Below, piece after piece: positions 18,892 through 27,682 of a DNA stretch of 64,000 bases. A program made the position numbers and the translations under genes. The notes below the pieces were generated by a model, which saw only the letters and a program-made list of their open reading frames with translations, ran no database searches and was not told the origin of the DNA. The DNA is from Erythrobacter sp. 3-20A1M (GTDB lineage: Bacteria; Pseudomonadota; Alphaproteobacteria; Sphingomonadales; Sphingomonadaceae): contig NZ_CP045200.1 of the NCBI RefSeq assembly GCF_018636735.1, positions 930,001 to 994,000 of the forward strand, in the 5' to 3' direction. Position 1 is the first letter of the stretch. Every line of letters starts with the position of its first letter.

Positions 18892-20429
18892 ATGAACACA
18901 GAGGCCCAGGCTTCTCTGGGTGACCGGCTGGTCGCGCCGGTCACCAATATTTCCGATTTCATCTGGGGCGGTACCTGGAACGGCGAACCGGTCATTCCCA
19001 TCCCCCCGCTCGCGGTGATCCTGCTCGGCGTCGGGCTGTGGTTCATGATCGGGCTGCGGTTCTACCCGATCGCGAAGCTGGGCAGCGCCTTCGCCGGGCT
19101 GTTCAAGGGCCGCAAGAGCGCGGGCCAGGGCGAGATCAGCCCCTTCGCGGCGCTTTCCACCGCACTGTCGGGCCAGGTCGGCACCGGCAATCTGGCAGGC
19201 GTCGCAACCGCGATCGCGCTGGGCGGGCCGGGCGCGGTGTTCTGGATGTGGGTCACGGCTTTGTTCGGCATGGCACTGGCTTTCGGCGAGGGTTCGCTCG
19301 CCATCCGCTATCGCGAGCATACCAGCGACGGCACCTATCGCGGCGGGCCGATGAGCTACATCATGCTAGGTCTCGGCCCGAAATGGCGCTGGCTGGCGGT
19401 GGTGTTCTGCCTCGGGACCCTGTTTTCCGCGCTGGTCACCGGCAATTCCATCCAGTCGAACGAGGTCGCGAGCGGCCTCAACGAACTATTCGGATGGGAA
19501 CGCTGGGTCGGGGGCCTCGTCGTCGCCGGCGCCGTGTTCATCGTAATCATCGGCGGGATCAAGTCGATCGGCAGCGTCGCCGACAAGATCGTGCCGGTCA
19601 TGGCCGCCTGCTACGTCGTTATGGCGGCGACGGCGCTGATCCTGAACGCCCCCGACCTGCCCGAAACCTTCGGGCGGATCTTCGGCGGCGCATTCAACAC
19701 GCAAAGCGCGACCGGCGGGTTTGCGGGCGCGGCGATCATCATCGCGATCCGCGCCGGCACCGCACGCGGCCTGTTCTCCAACGAGGCGGGACAGGGCTCC
19801 ACCCCCATCGCCCACGCGGTGGCGCAGACCGACGATCCCGAACAGCAGGGCCGGATGGCAATGCTGGGCACCTTCATCGACACCATCGTGATCTGCACCA
19901 TGACCGCGCTGGTGATCCTGACGGTGGAAGGCGACTTCACCTATCAGGGCGAGGCGGTGAAGCATGTGTGGCAGTCCGACCTCGGCACCACGGCGCAGAG
20001 CGGCTTCGTGAGACATCCGGCGCGTTCGCGGCGGCCTTTCCGTTCGAGATCGGGGGCATTCCGCTGGGCACGCTGGTCGCCAGCCTGGCGCTGATCCTGT
20101 TCGTGTTCACCACGCTGCTGACCTGGAGCTATTACGGGGAGCGGGCGATCACCTTCCTCTACGACCGCATTCCGGGTTCGACTCGCGGCGGGGAGAGGAC
20201 GCTGCACATCGCCTGGCGCGTGCTGTGGTGCATCGGTATCTTCATCGGCGCGACGCTGCCCTCGCAGCTGGTCTGGCGCTTCGGCGACATCTCGAACGCC
20301 ACGATGGTGCTGCCCAACCTGCTCGCGCTGATGCTGCTGTCGGGCGTGGTGTTCAAGCTCGCGCGGGGCGATCGCACCGCGGGGCGCGACTATCATGCTC
20401 AGACGCCGGAAGAGCCCGAGGAGTATTGA
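18892..20429 (+). pseudogene. Alanine/glycine:cation symporter (AGCS family), interrupted by a one-base frameshift
   Basis: The first ~372 codons encode an AGCS symporter (sodium-coupled alanine or glycine import) with FAALSTALSGQVGTGNLAGV, GGPMSYIMLGLG and TARGLFSNEAGQGSTPIAH. At about 20008-20010 the good frame moves back by one base: frame 1 runs on to a meaningless end at 20094, while GAFAAAFPFEIGGIPLGTL and the last hydrophobic helices continue in the other frame to 20429. Restoring one G in GTGAG (as GTGGAG) gives a single protein of about 512 residues. It is either a sequencing error or a recent inactivation. Confidence 0.88.
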
Positions 20430-20481
20430 TCTTCGGGGCCGCCAGGCGTGCGCGCGGGCCGGGCGGAGTATTATGCCAAGA

Positions 20482-20512
20482 GGGCCGGCGCCCGGTTACC
20501 CGGTGCCGGCCC
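20482..20512. terminator. Strong GC hairpin between the symporter and a small convergent gene
   Basis: GGGCCGGCGCCCGG at 20482-20495 pairs with CCCGGTGCCGGCCC at 20499-20512 with one mismatch and one G-T pair, around a TTA loop. No clear U run follows on either strand, so it could act as a weak bidirectional terminator or as a 3' stabilising structure. Confidence 0.55.
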
Positions 20513-20534
20513 CATCGTATCTGGTCGAACGCTC

Positions 20535-20684
20535 CTATCGCGCGCCGAACAGCCGGGCGAGGAAACCGGGTTCCTCCATCGGCCGGATCGGCCCGTGCTT
20601 CATACGGCGATGACTGGCATCGGTGTATGCGCGCGGGCTTGTCCACTGATCGGCACGGCTGCTGCGGAAGGTCAGACTGGACAT
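20535..20684 (-). CDS. Small conserved-looking protein of unknown function (49 residues)
   Basis: It starts at ATG 20684 and is preceded by GGAGG five bases upstream, a very good ribosome site that decides this start over the longer open frame to 20969. The sequence begins MSSLTFRSSRADQW and ends PGFLARLFGAR; the middle is rich in Arg, Met and Pro (SHRRMKHGPIRPMEEPG), giving a basic, non-membrane protein. I recall similar small proteins in sphingomonads but cannot name a function. It lies just outside the integrase gene, so it probably marks the core side of the left island boundary. Confidence 0.6.
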   Translation of the reverse strand: MSSLTFRSSRADQWTSPRAYTDASHRRMKHGPIRPMEEPGFLARLFGAR

Positions 20685-20777
20685 AGATACCTCCATGATC
20701 GGTTTGCCCTCCATCCGGCGAATATAATGCACAGGTGGGCGCAGCAGTTCCCGATAGGTTCCACGCACAAGGGTCAA

Positions 20778-20797
20778 CTGTTGCAAATCGGCAACAG
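20778..20797. promoter_or_regulatory. Inverted repeat upstream of the small gene
   Basis: CTGTTGC (20778-20784) and GCAACAG (20791-20797) form a perfect 7-bp inverted repeat with a six-base spacer, between the small minus-strand gene and the integrase. It may be an operator or a recombinase arm site; nothing distinguishes these. Confidence 0.4.
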
Positions 20798-20958
20798 ATC
20801 GCCAGTCGTCCAAGCGCATACGCGCGATGATAGAGAATTTGGCAGGGGTGACAGGAACCCCAGCCGGAAATCGCCCAAGTATCTGAACCCTCTCGTTTCC
20901 CACTCCAGCCCTGTCGTGGTTTGCCACGGCAGGGTGCCACGGAAAGGGACCACGGCAC

Positions 20959-22983
20959 ATGTGCGGCATTCAGAACGTCACCCGCAAGCACGGCACGTAT
21001 TACTACCGCAAACTCATACGTTTAGGCGCTGATAAGCCTTTTCGGATACGCTTCTCGCTCAAGACCACCAGCCGCAGGCGCGCAGGTCTGCTCGCGCCGG
21101 CCCTGACTTTGATTTGCGAAAGGGTCGCGATGAACATGATGAGCAAGATGGCGCGCGACGGACTGGACAGTGCCCAACGCGCCGAAATTTTCCGGCGCCA
21201 GATCCTGGTGGAGCGCGACCGGCTCGAAGCCTTGCATGCGAGCCTTCACGTCTTCCCGCCCGAAGACCACGATGACATCGGCAAGGCGCTGACGCTGCGG
21301 CTGGGCGCGAGCGAGATGGCGGCCCAGGACGGCGCGATGCAGGGCAAGATCGACGATTTCCTAGTCGCCCGCGTCGATCCCGACAATGACAACGAGGACA
21401 TCGTGGTCCTAGCGTGGTCAGATCTTGCTGCGTCGATCGAGCACGAGGGAGCCGAACAGGCTGCAATCGCCCGGTTGGCCGAGCTAGGTGGGGAGCAGTC
21501 GGCGTTGCGGGAGGCGATGGCCCGCAAGGTCGTCAATGAAGCGCGCATCGTAGCGATCCGCGAGTTCCGGGAGGTGCTGGCCAATCCCGGGGCCGCTTAC
21601 GCGCCGGTCCCGCGAACCGAACACGAGCCGGTTTCGCAAGATGTCGTCCCTGCGCCGATTCCCTCTGCGCCTTCCCCCGCCCAGCCCGCGGTGACAGGTC
21701 CTTATGCGACCATGACCGCGAAAGAAGCCCTGGAAAAATTCTTCGAACACAACCCCCGGACCGGTGGGAAGGACGGGGAATCCAGACGGAAGAACGGGCA
21801 GGCTTGGACCGCGAAGACGCGCAAGCAGGCGAGGGTCGCCGCACGTTTTCTCGATGAAGTCATGCAAGGCCGGCCGCTAGCCCAGATCACGCACGATGAT
21901 CTAGTGAAGCTCAACTATTGCTTCGAGCGGGTGCACGGTGCGACACTCCTGCGGTCGCCCAAGCAGCAGGATATGACCATCCTCGAAATCGTCGATGAAT
22001 ACGCGGCTCTAATCGCTGAGGACGAAAAGCTTGCCGCGAAGCAGCGACAGAAGCGCGGGTCCGAGAATTGTGCGGCCGACGCACCGGCTCAGTTGACCCG
22101 AAGGGACCTTGGCCTTTCCTTGGTGACGACCAATCGTCATTTCGGCTTTCTCCGCCAGCTGACAGACTGGTTCGCGCGTCACCATCCGATCGCTGTGCTC
22201 GATTACAGCGCCTTCATCATGAAGAAGCAGGGCAATGCGCGGGAGGATCGGCAGCGTTACACGGAAGAGCAGGGGCGGATGATTTTCAGCCTTCCGCCGT
22301 GGACTGGTACCTCATCGCCCAAGCGCCGGATGCAGCCCGGAACCTGCATCTACCACGATTCTTGGTATTGGGTGCCGATGATCGCCTGGTATACGGGCAT
22401 GCGTCTTGACGAAATCAGCAGCCTGGAGCTCGACGAAATCAAGTTCGAATGCGGGCATTGGCAGATCCAGGTGAAGCCGAACTCCCTTCGCGCCCTGAAG
22501 ACTGATAGTTCCAAACGAGTGTTGCCGGTCGCGAGCCAGTTGCTGAAGCTGGGGTTTGACAAATACGTGGAGGCCCTTCGATCTGAGGGCGAATGGCTTC
22601 TCTTCCCCGAACTGCTGCCGGAAAGCGGCATAGGGACCTTGGGACGCGCTTTCTACAAGACGCGATGGACTCACCTCGCCAAGCAGCTGCCGTTTCTTGT
22701 AGAGGGACAGGCCAATCACTCGTTTCGCCACACTGCCATCGACTCGATGAAAGCCGCAGGCATCCCGAGTGAGATTCGCGCCGACTTTGCCGGCCACAAG
22801 CTCACCTCCGAGACCGAAGGCCGCTACTCTGACGCGCACACGAAATTGCTGCGCGAGGCGGCGGAAACCATTCCAAAGGTCACCGACCACCTCGTCCCCA
22901 ACCCTATCAACCTACTGCCGAAGCGACTTCGCCAGCCACGAAAAGCGCGGCCGAAGCGTTTGGAACCACGAGAGGTGGAGTAG
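20959..22983 (+). CDS. Tyrosine recombinase (site-specific integrase) at the left end of the island
   Basis: 674 residues, larger than typical phage integrases. The N-terminus (TRKHGTYYYRKLIRLGADKP) is the short beta-rich domain found before many integrases of this kind, followed by a long helical region and linker, a core-binding domain (~residues 255-350) and the catalytic domain. The catalytic set appears complete: Arg482 in WYTGMRLDEIS, His587 and Arg590 in HSFRHTA, His613 in FAGHK and nucleophile Tyr623 in GRYSD. It should catalyse integration and excision of the 23-kb element. Downstream genes are of foreign character. Confidence 0.93.
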   Translation: MCGIQNVTRKHGTYYYRKLIRLGADKPFRIRFSLKTTSRRRAGLLAPALTLICERVAMNMMSKMARDGLDSAQRAEIFRRQILVERDRLEALHASLHVFPPEDHDDIGKALTLRLGASEMAAQDGAMQGKIDDFLVARVDPDNDNEDIVVLAWSDLAASIEHEGAEQAAIARLAELGGEQSALREAMARKVVNEARIVAIREFREVLANPGAAYAPVPRTEHEPVSQDVVPAPIPSAPSPAQPAVTGPYATMTAKEALEKFFEHNPRTGGKDGESRRKNGQAWTAKTRKQARVAARFLDEVMQGRPLAQITHDDLVKLNYCFERVHGATLLRSPKQQDMTILEIVDEYAALIAEDEKLAAKQRQKRGSENCAADAPAQLTRRDLGLSLVTTNRHFGFLRQLTDWFARHHPIAVLDYSAFIMKKQGNAREDRQRYTEEQGRMIFSLPPWTGTSSPKRRMQPGTCIYHDSWYWVPMIAWYTGMRLDEISSLELDEIKFECGHWQIQVKPNSLRALKTDSSKRVLPVASQLLKLGFDKYVEALRSEGEWLLFPELLPESGIGTLGRAFYKTRWTHLAKQLPFLVEGQANHSFRHTAIDSMKAAGIPSEIRADFAGHKLTSETEGRYSDAHTKLLREAAETIPKVTDHLVPNPINLLPKRLRQPRKARPKRLEPREVE

Positions 22984-23219
22984 TTGAATTCGCGCTTGAA
23001 TGCTTGTCAGGCAGGAGCTTTTTTATCCCAACGAACACTGGAGCGCTTGATTTCTCGAAAGATTGATCGAGGTCGCGCCGTACGGAGAGCCGACTGTCGG
23101 TTAAAAACAAGCAATCGAAGGATCCTTGCGCTGACTGCTTTGCGCCCCATCTCGGTCATTGAAGCTCCGCCGTCGGCTGACCGATAGTGGACATTCTTGG
23201 CATTCCTAATGCAGGCGAG

Positions 23220-25541
23220 CTATCTTCGATCGACATCGTCGAAGATTGATCTCATCGTTCCAGAGGATGGAACGGGCGGCGGAGCCGATTTTTGCGTGAC
23301 GATATGAGTCCAGTCCGCTGAATCATCTTCCTCGTCACGCTCTCGCTTTCGTTCTTCCAGACTTTCGATAGAGCTGTCGATCTGGCTTCTAGCTTCGTCG
23401 ATGAGATCGATACCGCCATCATCCAGACCGATATTCTCGATCAGTTTCAAGGCAGCTGAGATCTTCTGAAAGTGATCAGCTGGATCCTCATCCAGATCCG
23501 CATCGCTCGTGACAGCCTCAATGCGCTCTTCAAGCTTCGGCAGCGTCTCGCTCCTCAGGGCAAGGCCCAGCTCCACCAAGCGCATCGGCGGGATGAGATG
23601 CAGCATGTCCTCATCATCGAAGAAAGAAAGATCCATCTCACGAAGAGCAGAATCCTCCAAGCGTAGCGCGGCTGTTTCGCGAAGCTGATTGGAAAGAAGC
23701 CCGAGTCTGAGCGCACGCGCATGAACATTCAACTTGGGATCGTTTCCAATGGTGGAACTCACCCAACTTTGCCGTTCGAGTAACTCCGGCTGTTGGCGCA
23801 CCAAGCGTCCAAAGACATTATCATTGGCTCGAAATGCAAGGAAATGAAACAACTGCCAATTGCGGGCAAGTTCGTCCGGTGTGCGGTCAAGACGCTGAAC
23901 CAACGCTTCGTCCAGAGATTCTGGAACTACGAGCGCATCCCTGATGCCGGTCGCGCCTTCACAAATGAACCCGGTCAGGATCGTTTCAATTGTTGCGCCC
24001 CTTAACAGCGCCGCCATCATATGCGGCTTCTGACGCAGGATTTCGGTCAAAGCATCTGCAATCGTTGGGTGTGAGAAGGTCCACCCATTGCCCGATCGTT
24101 TGATGAAGGAACCCTCGAGATCAGCAAACCCATCCTGCAGTCGCGCCAGACTAATAGAGGTAAGATCAACGACCGCCTGGGCTGCGTCGGAATTCTGGGC
24201 TCCCGGATCAAATCGACCTTCATGGACGTAGATCAGTATCAATGCGGCCAGGAGCTCTTCATCTAGGGCATTGAGTGTGTCGATCAGGTGCTCGTAGGGT
24301 TCTTCCATGAACTGGACCAGAGAAGTTTCGCGCGGTGCCAGGCCCTTGGTGAAATTGGGATCACCCAAGCGCTCGGCTATGCCCGGCAGAAATGTCGGCA
24401 CCGCTGCGACTGAGGGCAGATGCGGTTTCACGCTGGTCTTCCAGCTTTGGCTCTGATTGCCGAAATTTATATGATTATAGAGGATCTGCGAGCGCTCTTC
24501 CAACGTCAATTCACCGACGTCGACCACGGCAGCTTCGCTGCCGAACTGCGCCAGATTGCGCGGCCCCAGCCTTCGTTTGGCGGCCTCGTAAATATGTTTG
24601 CGGGAGGTCAACAGGAAACGATTACCGTGCGCGATCGCTGCCTTGACCTTAGTGAAAGTCGAAGCCCAGTCCTGGACATAGTCCTCTCGTACAACATTCG
24701 AGCCAAACGCATCGTCGATCCAGAAGAAGCGACCGGGATCATTCGGATTCCAGCCAGACTCAAAATCACGCGGACTGGTCAATGCAAGAACGGTGCTGTC
24801 AGGGTTCTCCGACGCCATCGTGGAGATGATCGCGCCAATGGCGGACTTTCCGCTTGCAGGATTGCCTAGCAGCAGCACGATGCCATGTTCGTTGATTATA
24901 TGGACGGCCTGACGGTGCGCTTTTGTCGGCACATATGTGCGCAGCTTCGGAATCCAGCTGTCGAGCAGAGCACGGCTCTGCTGGCCCATCCTCTCGTCGA
25001 TGATCGCAGTCAGGTCTCCGAGACCATATACCTGCGGAACGAGCGCGCGCAGGCGCGCGCTGCTGCGGATTGTACGCACAATGAATTGGCGTCCCAGCAC
25101 GTGAGCCTTGCGAACACCGAGTTGGTTGAGCGTCTTTCGCAATTCCTTCGCGACCGGCGCGTCCACGCTCATGCTGGTGAGGAAGACATAGGTGTCCGCT
25201 TGCCCTCCCGCCACGAGTTGCCGAACATGTTCGAGTTCGGGGGTAAGGTCGCCAAGCTTGAGGGATTTTCCAGCGTCAGAGCTATGCTTGCACTGCACTG
25301 TGCCGATCGGGGCGGATCGTCGTTTGTTCCCGGGAATGAGGAAAACGGCATCCTGACCGCCATCCTGCGCTTCCCTGAATATCTCAACCGGGCGCTGAAG
25401 GACAACCTCGCACACCTGTGAACACAGATCCTGAAAAGCACGCCAACCAATCGTGTGCAACGCAAGGTCAGTCCATGGCCCTACCGCGGTCCGCTGGCGC
25501 GGCGGTGCCAGAACAGACGAGCGGGTATCGCGCCGACTCAT
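23220..25541 (-). CDS. PD-(D/E)xK (Mrr-like) nuclease fused to an nSTAND3-type NTPase, putative defence effector
   Basis: 773 residues. Residues ~25-125 form a restriction-endonuclease-like domain: GWRAFQDLC, then REAQDGGQDAVF with Asp64, then GTVQCKHSS with Gln83 and Lys85 (D...QxK), the Mrr pattern. Residues ~205-400 form a STAND P-loop NTPase: LLLGNPASGKSA (Walker A, Lys232), RFFWIDDAFG (Walker B, Asp276-Asp277) and LLTSR (sensor). The C-terminal ~350 residues are helical repeats, likely the sensor. STAND proteins oligomerise after binding a trigger, and the nuclease would then cut DNA. Its ATG overlaps the upstream stop (ATGA), making it the last gene of a three-gene operon. The family name is my inference. 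Confidence 0.8.
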   Translation of the reverse strand: MSRRDTRSSVLAPPRQRTAVGPWTDLALHTIGWRAFQDLCSQVCEVVLQRPVEIFREAQDGGQDAVFLIPGNKRRSAPIGTVQCKHSSDAGKSLKLGDLTPELEHVRQLVAGGQADTYVFLTSMSVDAPVAKELRKTLNQLGVRKAHVLGRQFIVRTIRSSARLRALVPQVYGLGDLTAIIDERMGQQSRALLDSWIPKLRTYVPTKAHRQAVHIINEHGIVLLLGNPASGKSAIGAIISTMASENPDSTVLALTSPRDFESGWNPNDPGRFFWIDDAFGSNVVREDYVQDWASTFTKVKAAIAHGNRFLLTSRKHIYEAAKRRLGPRNLAQFGSEAAVVDVGELTLEERSQILYNHINFGNQSQSWKTSVKPHLPSVAAVPTFLPGIAERLGDPNFTKGLAPRETSLVQFMEEPYEHLIDTLNALDEELLAALILIYVHEGRFDPGAQNSDAAQAVVDLTSISLARLQDGFADLEGSFIKRSGNGWTFSHPTIADALTEILRQKPHMMAALLRGATIETILTGFICEGATGIRDALVVPESLDEALVQRLDRTPDELARNWQLFHFLAFRANDNVFGRLVRQQPELLERQSWVSSTIGNDPKLNVHARALRLGLLSNQLRETAALRLEDSALREMDLSFFDDEDMLHLIPPMRLVELGLALRSETLPKLEERIEAVTSDADLDEDPADHFQKISAALKLIENIGLDDGGIDLIDEARSQIDSSIESLEERKRERDEEDDSADWTHIVTQKSAPPPVPSSGTMRSIFDDVDRR

Positions 25542-26299
25542 TCTGCCCCGAGTGAATAGATGGTTCGAAGCCGTGTCGTTTGCTCTTTGACATCACTCTT
25601 GATGCCAATGTCGGAAGGCTTGAAGTCCCCATCTTTGTCGACCTTCTCGGCGAAGGTGGCAAGGTCGGCAAGGATTGGCCCGGCTATGACAATGCGCTCG
25701 CTATCAGCAAGCAATTGGAGCAAGCGAAAGACATCGGCACGGTGCTTGCGTACCGACTTCTGGTCGACCGCCTCGCCGCGCTCGCGGCGAGCCGCAAGAT
25801 CAAGATGAGCTTTTGCTTTGAAAGGTATCAGCAGACGCTCGTCGAGTACGGGAACACCGTCGATGATGCGCCTGTGCTCGGTTAATGCCTGATAATAGTC
25901 TTCGTCGAGCAGAATGGCTGAGAGACTTGTTATGTCTTCATCGACAGGCAAAGGCGTAAATGCACTACCATCGGCCGGTGTGATCACGTCTGGAGCACGC
26001 GAGAACAGTTCCAGCATTGACGGGAACTCCGCGTTCTCGGGCTTCTGGAAACGGTAGAACTCCTTGTCGCCTGTGCTGCGTTCGCGCTGCTGGTAACCGC
26101 CATCTTCAACAAAGGTCCAAAACCTTTCACCGAATGCGGCATCAAGCGCTTCGACAAGGATCACAATGTCGAGGTCTTTCGTTGCGCGGAAATCAAGTCC
26201 CACTTCCTCCATCACGATTTCGCACGCGCCGCCACCGATCAACACGTAGTTGGGGGCAAAACCTGCAAAATGTTCGCGAAAGAGATCGAGTCCCCTCAC
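25538..26299 (-). CDS. Nucleotidyltransferase, AbiEii-like (putative toxin)
   Basis: 253 residues. VLIGGGACEIVMEE (residues 19-32) followed by RATKDLDIVI (Thr40, Asp42, Asp44) is the GG...T.D.D signature of polymerase-beta-type nucleotidyltransferases. Size and fold order suit the AbiEii/type IV toxin group, which transfer nucleotides onto tRNA acceptor stems or other targets. It is flanked by four-base ATGA overlaps on both sides, after a wHTH gene and before the nuclease-NTPase gene. The wHTH/nucleotidyltransferase order matches AbiE antitoxin/toxin pairs. Confidence 0.78.
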   Translation of the reverse strand: MRGLDLFREHFAGFAPNYVLIGGGACEIVMEEVGLDFRATKDLDIVILVEALDAAFGERFWTFVEDGGYQQRERSTGDKEFYRFQKPENAEFPSMLELFSRAPDVITPADGSAFTPLPVDEDITSLSAILLDEDYYQALTEHRRIIDGVPVLDERLLIPFKAKAHLDLAARRERGEAVDQKSVRKHRADVFRLLQLLADSERIVIAGPILADLATFAEKVDKDGDFKPSDIGIKSDVKEQTTRLRTIYSLGAE

Positions 26300-27306
26300 A
26301 GGCCGGCCTCCTTCAGAAGCATGTTTTTGGCAAAAGCGACGCGATCATCGACCGTTTCGGGAAGGCTCAGCCAGAGTGAGATCGGATCGACGCACCGATC
26401 ATTGCCTAAAAGGCGAGGATCATAGCTCCAGGTCTCGATCTCGATTTCGCCTCCACCGCAGCGATGCTCTGTTTCGAGATCGTGAGCTTGTGCAAAGCCC
26501 TTCCACCGGCTCGCCGCAATGGCGCGGGTTTCGATGCGAGGTTCTGAAAGATCAGTCCAGACCGATAGTGCCGAGCCGCCCGCAAGCGGCAGTTCTGCAA
26601 TGGCGTTGCCCCAATTTACGTGTCGCCGCTTCCGGACGGGAGAGCGTAGCTGAGTCCGGGCGCGTTTCCACAGATCGCGTGGGGAGTAAGAGAATTGGAG
26701 CAACCGTGAGCGGCCAGCCTGTTCAACCCGAATTAGCTCAACCGCCTCGAGTTCTGCGATCGCCCTGCCCATGCTCATGACGCTGTAGCGAAAGCGCGTG
26801 GCGAGTTCGGTTGGGGTCGCCTGTTCGAGCTGTCCAAGAACCGCCGCTATTACGAGCAATTGGCTTGCCGGGCTCAGGCTCTCACCTGGGCTTTCGCGCA
26901 TACCACGAAAGTGCTCGCGCAGATCGATCGCGAGCTCGGGAAGGAACAGCTGATTGCCCGGGACGATAAATGCGACATGATGGCTGATGAGCCGATGGCG
27001 GTTATGTGTTGGCAGACGATCCGTGACGAAGACAATCATGCTGTCGGGAAAATGACGTTGGAGGGCATCTTGATGTTTGGAGATTGTCGAGGGCGTATCG
27101 CTTTCGAGGGAATCGCTAAGCATGAAGACGCACTGCCTTCCGAGGATCTTGCCCGCAGCCAGATCATATCGGTGCGTTAGGAAAGCAGGCACATGCTTTC
27201 CTTCGATGTCTTCCAGGAACTCCAGCGGTGTTTGGAGCACCTGCTCGACATAGTCACGAAGTGTACGCATCAGGGCGTCTCGGACAGTGGTGTGATTGTC
27301 TAACAT
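26296..27306 (-). CDS. Winged-helix protein, putative AbiEi-like antitoxin and autorepressor
   Basis: 336 residues from ATG 27306; the frame also has a TTG at 27318, which I reject because it lies inside a putative operator. An N-terminal ~140 residues of mixed alpha/beta character (RHFPDSMIVFVTDRLPTHNR) precede a winged helix at about residues 145-205 (ATPTELATRFRYSVMSMGRA, then ELIRVEQAGRSRLLQF). The C-terminal third has no recognised motif. Type IV antitoxins of the AbiEi class have a wHTH and a second domain and repress their own promoter, which suits the inverted repeat at 27307-27348. It is the first gene of the operon. Confidence 0.68.
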   Translation of the reverse strand: MLDNHTTVRDALMRTLRDYVEQVLQTPLEFLEDIEGKHVPAFLTHRYDLAAGKILGRQCVFMLSDSLESDTPSTISKHQDALQRHFPDSMIVFVTDRLPTHNRHRLISHHVAFIVPGNQLFLPELAIDLREHFRGMRESPGESLSPASQLLVIAAVLGQLEQATPTELATRFRYSVMSMGRAIAELEAVELIRVEQAGRSRLLQFSYSPRDLWKRARTQLRSPVRKRRHVNWGNAIAELPLAGGSALSVWTDLSEPRIETRAIAASRWKGFAQAHDLETEHRCGGGEIEIETWSYDPRLLGNDRCVDPISLWLSLPETVDDRVAFAKNMLLKEAGL

Positions 27307-27348
27307 TGATATGCACAATAACGGCAGTAGTGTTAATGTGCAATATCA
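27307..27348. promoter_or_regulatory. Near-perfect inverted repeat in the divergent promoter region, putative operator
   Basis: TGATATGCACAATAA (27307-27321) and TTAATGTGCAATATCA (27333-27348) are inverted copies differing by one inserted base and one substitution, with an 11-base spacer. The left arm touches the wHTH start codon. The region is AT-rich against its surroundings and separates the minus-strand wHTH operon from the plus-strand ATPase operon, so one factor could control both. Confidence 0.7.
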
Positions 27349-27439
27349 TGTTATAGGCGGCAGCAGAATCGTGGCAGCCGGATTCGAAACTCGTCTTCGC
27401 AATCCAGCACAGACAGCCATGTCAAATAGGGGAACCTGA

Positions 27440-27682
27440 GTGATGCCGCAGCAGACCATCGAGTTCGAAATTGAGGACAACCTAACGGTTGATCAGAACG
27501 TAGCGACATTCGTGAACAAGCTGAAGGACCTCAACCCTGGACTTGCGCAGATACTTTCAACAGCATTGCCCGATCTCAGCAACGACGCCGCGATCGACCA
27601 AGGCCAACTTCTCGATCAATTACTGGCAGCCATATCGGCCCCGCTCGATCCAGCAGAGCAGAACGGTGGCAGCGCATCATGA
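27440..27682 (+). CDS. Small acidic protein paired with an SMC-like ATPase (possible middle component)
   Basis: 80 residues (or 79 from the second Met). It is acidic and helical (IEDNLTVDQNVATFVNKLKD, then AAIDQGQLLDQLLAAISAPL) with no cysteine, signal or membrane segment. Its stop overlaps the ATG of the large ATPase gene (ATGA), so the two are translationally coupled. Small partner proteins encoded directly before an ABC ATPase are a feature of the described ABC three-component (ABC-3C) conflict systems; I cannot match this one to a named middle-component family. ORF length and overlap are the main support. Confidence 0.7.
   Translation: MMPQQTIEFEIEDNLTVDQNVATFVNKLKDLNPGLAQILSTALPDLSNDAAIDQGQLLDQLLAAISAPLDPAEQNGGSAS

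Noticed and set aside
22984-23187. 67-residue open frame after the integrase
   Set aside because: No ribosome site, no recognisable features; treated as chance in a 236-base gap.
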